From Aradus depressus (lineage: Eukaryota; Arthropoda; Insecta; Hemiptera; Aradidae): a stretch of 64,000 nucleotides of DNA. How positions within the stretch are numbered: the first letter of the stretch is position 1; every line of letters starts with the position of its first letter. Below, piece after piece: positions 63,101-64,000 of the stretch. The notes below the pieces were generated by a model. The model did not search any database and had not been told where the DNA came from. It saw only the letters and a list, made by a program, of their open reading frames with translations. Location: positions 14,694,001-14,758,000 of the forward strand of contig OY759214.1 in NCBI GenBank assembly GCA_963662175.1, in the 5' to 3' direction. A program made the translations under genes and the position numbers.

Positions 63101-64000
63101 AATATATAACAAAATAATATATAATAATAAAACTAGGCAACACACACATAAAAGCCATTTATAAAAATATATAACACATATATCAACATAAAATGATCGT
63201 CTAAAATTTATGTTCATACGTCTTTGGTAGGATAAAATATATTTAGATTACGTTTGTAGACTCTTGTATTTTAAATTAAAGAAGAAATTAATTTAAAAAA
63301 ATACTGCCTAACATTGCAAAATAACATAAATCATATAATTTTTCTATTACATCAGAAAATATATGGTAAAAAATTATTTTGTGCTTTAGACAATATTTTT
63401 GAAGAACAAATAATGGTTGTATAAGGTTTGCACATGCAATTCAACAAATTGGTATCGTTTTCATAATTGAATATCACTAACTCTCAATAGAATGGATGCC
63501 AAATAAAACTATTTTCTTTACATCTATTTCTAATTCTTAGTAAACTAAAATCTAATTTAATAAACAATTCTTATTTAATTTTATTTTCACAACCATTTAA
63601 ACAAAAACCAAAAGCAATTATGTTCAAAAAAAAAAAGTAATCAGCTTTAAAAAAAAAAAAAAAAGTAGGACCAAAAACAATTAAAACCTTAGATAGATTC
63701 CTGAAGAATTCACAATAATATTTAAGCAATCTAAGAATAAGATTGCACGATGGGAGGTTTCTCAATCCATAACCCTTTAGGGCTCGACTAGAAGGCTAAG
63801 GAATATAGATATAAGATAATCTGCGAAAAAATAAATAAATACTACACAAAAACACTCCATGAAATTTATAATGTATGATTTTTGAAACATAGAACTATTT
63901 ATAAGAATATCGCAATTTCAGAAGAACACTGTCCTAACTTGCAGTTATATAGTTGTGAGGAAAATGTAAAACTTATATCAATCCTTTGCCACTGTTTATA
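60160..64000. other. Intergenic region downstream of BRX1
   Basis: AT-rich DNA with one SINE. From 62450 on, poly-A-rich stretches and many TTTATT motifs could be the 3' UTR of an unseen minus-strand gene to the right, but no coding exon is recognisable. Short open stretches at 62483-62820 are low-complexity Phe/Ile-rich and not believed. Confidence 0.5.
61321..61552 (+). repeat. SINE family A copy with intact head
   Basis: TCGGTAGCTCAGAGGTAGTG and GCGAGTTCGAAACCCGGCCG give a well-preserved tRNA-like promoter. TTTTTATCTGGGAGGTAAAA, ATGGTCCCGAGCCTGTATGA and the tail CCCGGGCATGAGTCACAATA follow. The hairpin segment is deleted. Confidence 0.92.

Noticed and set aside
1..64000. CRISPR array, prokaryotic operon or plasmid features
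   Set aside because: Tandem repeats here have no unique spacers, and both genes are spliced eukaryotic genes.

Overview
The window is eukaryotic nuclear DNA. It contains two split protein-coding genes on the + strand, in AT-rich and heavily transposon-loaded introns. The proteins are of animal type: a metazoan GIGYF and a Brix-family BRX1. The dispersed repeats are tRNA-derived SINEs, Jockey-type LINE remnants, Penelope-like motifs and a Tc1/mariner element whose HTH domain I associate with arthropod transposons. The source is therefore most likely an insect or other arthropod with a repeat-rich genome. Species cannot be assigned from the sequence alone. There are no operons, CRISPR arrays or other prokaryotic features, and no convincing functional tRNA or rRNA gene.

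Gene 1 (4050-51147, +) encodes the GYF-domain translational repressor GIGYF (Drosophila Gyf; human GIGYF1/2). I reconstructed 23 coding exons with GT/AG boundaries and a continuous frame of 1299 codons plus stop. The first short coding exon, which should carry the N-terminal FGPEW-type motif, was not found and probably lies left of the window. The order is: 4EHP-binding segment, Gly/Arg-rich region, conserved LPEW and FDSSGAF segment, Pro/Gln/Ser-rich linker, GYF domain, Gln-rich and charged coiled-coil region, conserved C-terminal helical domain, and basic tail. The last intron (36224-51027) is about 14.8 kb.

Gene 2 (53266-60025, +) encodes the ribosome biogenesis factor BRX1 in seven exons (349 aa). 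Its first intron is occupied by a 2.1-kb internally deleted Tc1/mariner transposon with terminal inverted repeats of about 626 bp. Possible poly(A) signals follow both genes.

Region by region: 1-285 is a 67-bp satellite array running off the left edge; 300-4049 is non-coding with SINE copies; 4050-36223 holds the dense GIGYF exons with repeats in nearly every intron longer than 1 kb; 36224-51027 is the giant intron, holding LINE fragments, SINEs and a 33-bp minisatellite; 51148-53265 is the GIGYF 3' UTR and intergenic spacer; 53266-60025 is BRX1; 60026-64000 is AT-rich intergenic DNA with one SINE.

The repeats form a few recurring families. (A) A tRNA-derived SINE of about 340-400 bp occurs at least 21 times in both orientations and has a strongly conserved central domain. 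(B) An element of up to about 600 bp, built of units of about 142 bp, ends in a GGGGAAGTAC...CCGGTGA motif and occurs about ten times. (C) Penelope-like or pseudo-LTR fragments carry a hammerhead-like CTGANGA...GAAA motif, often as inverted pairs. There are also several large foldbacks. No clearly new biochemical system is seen; the most interesting material is this repeat biology.
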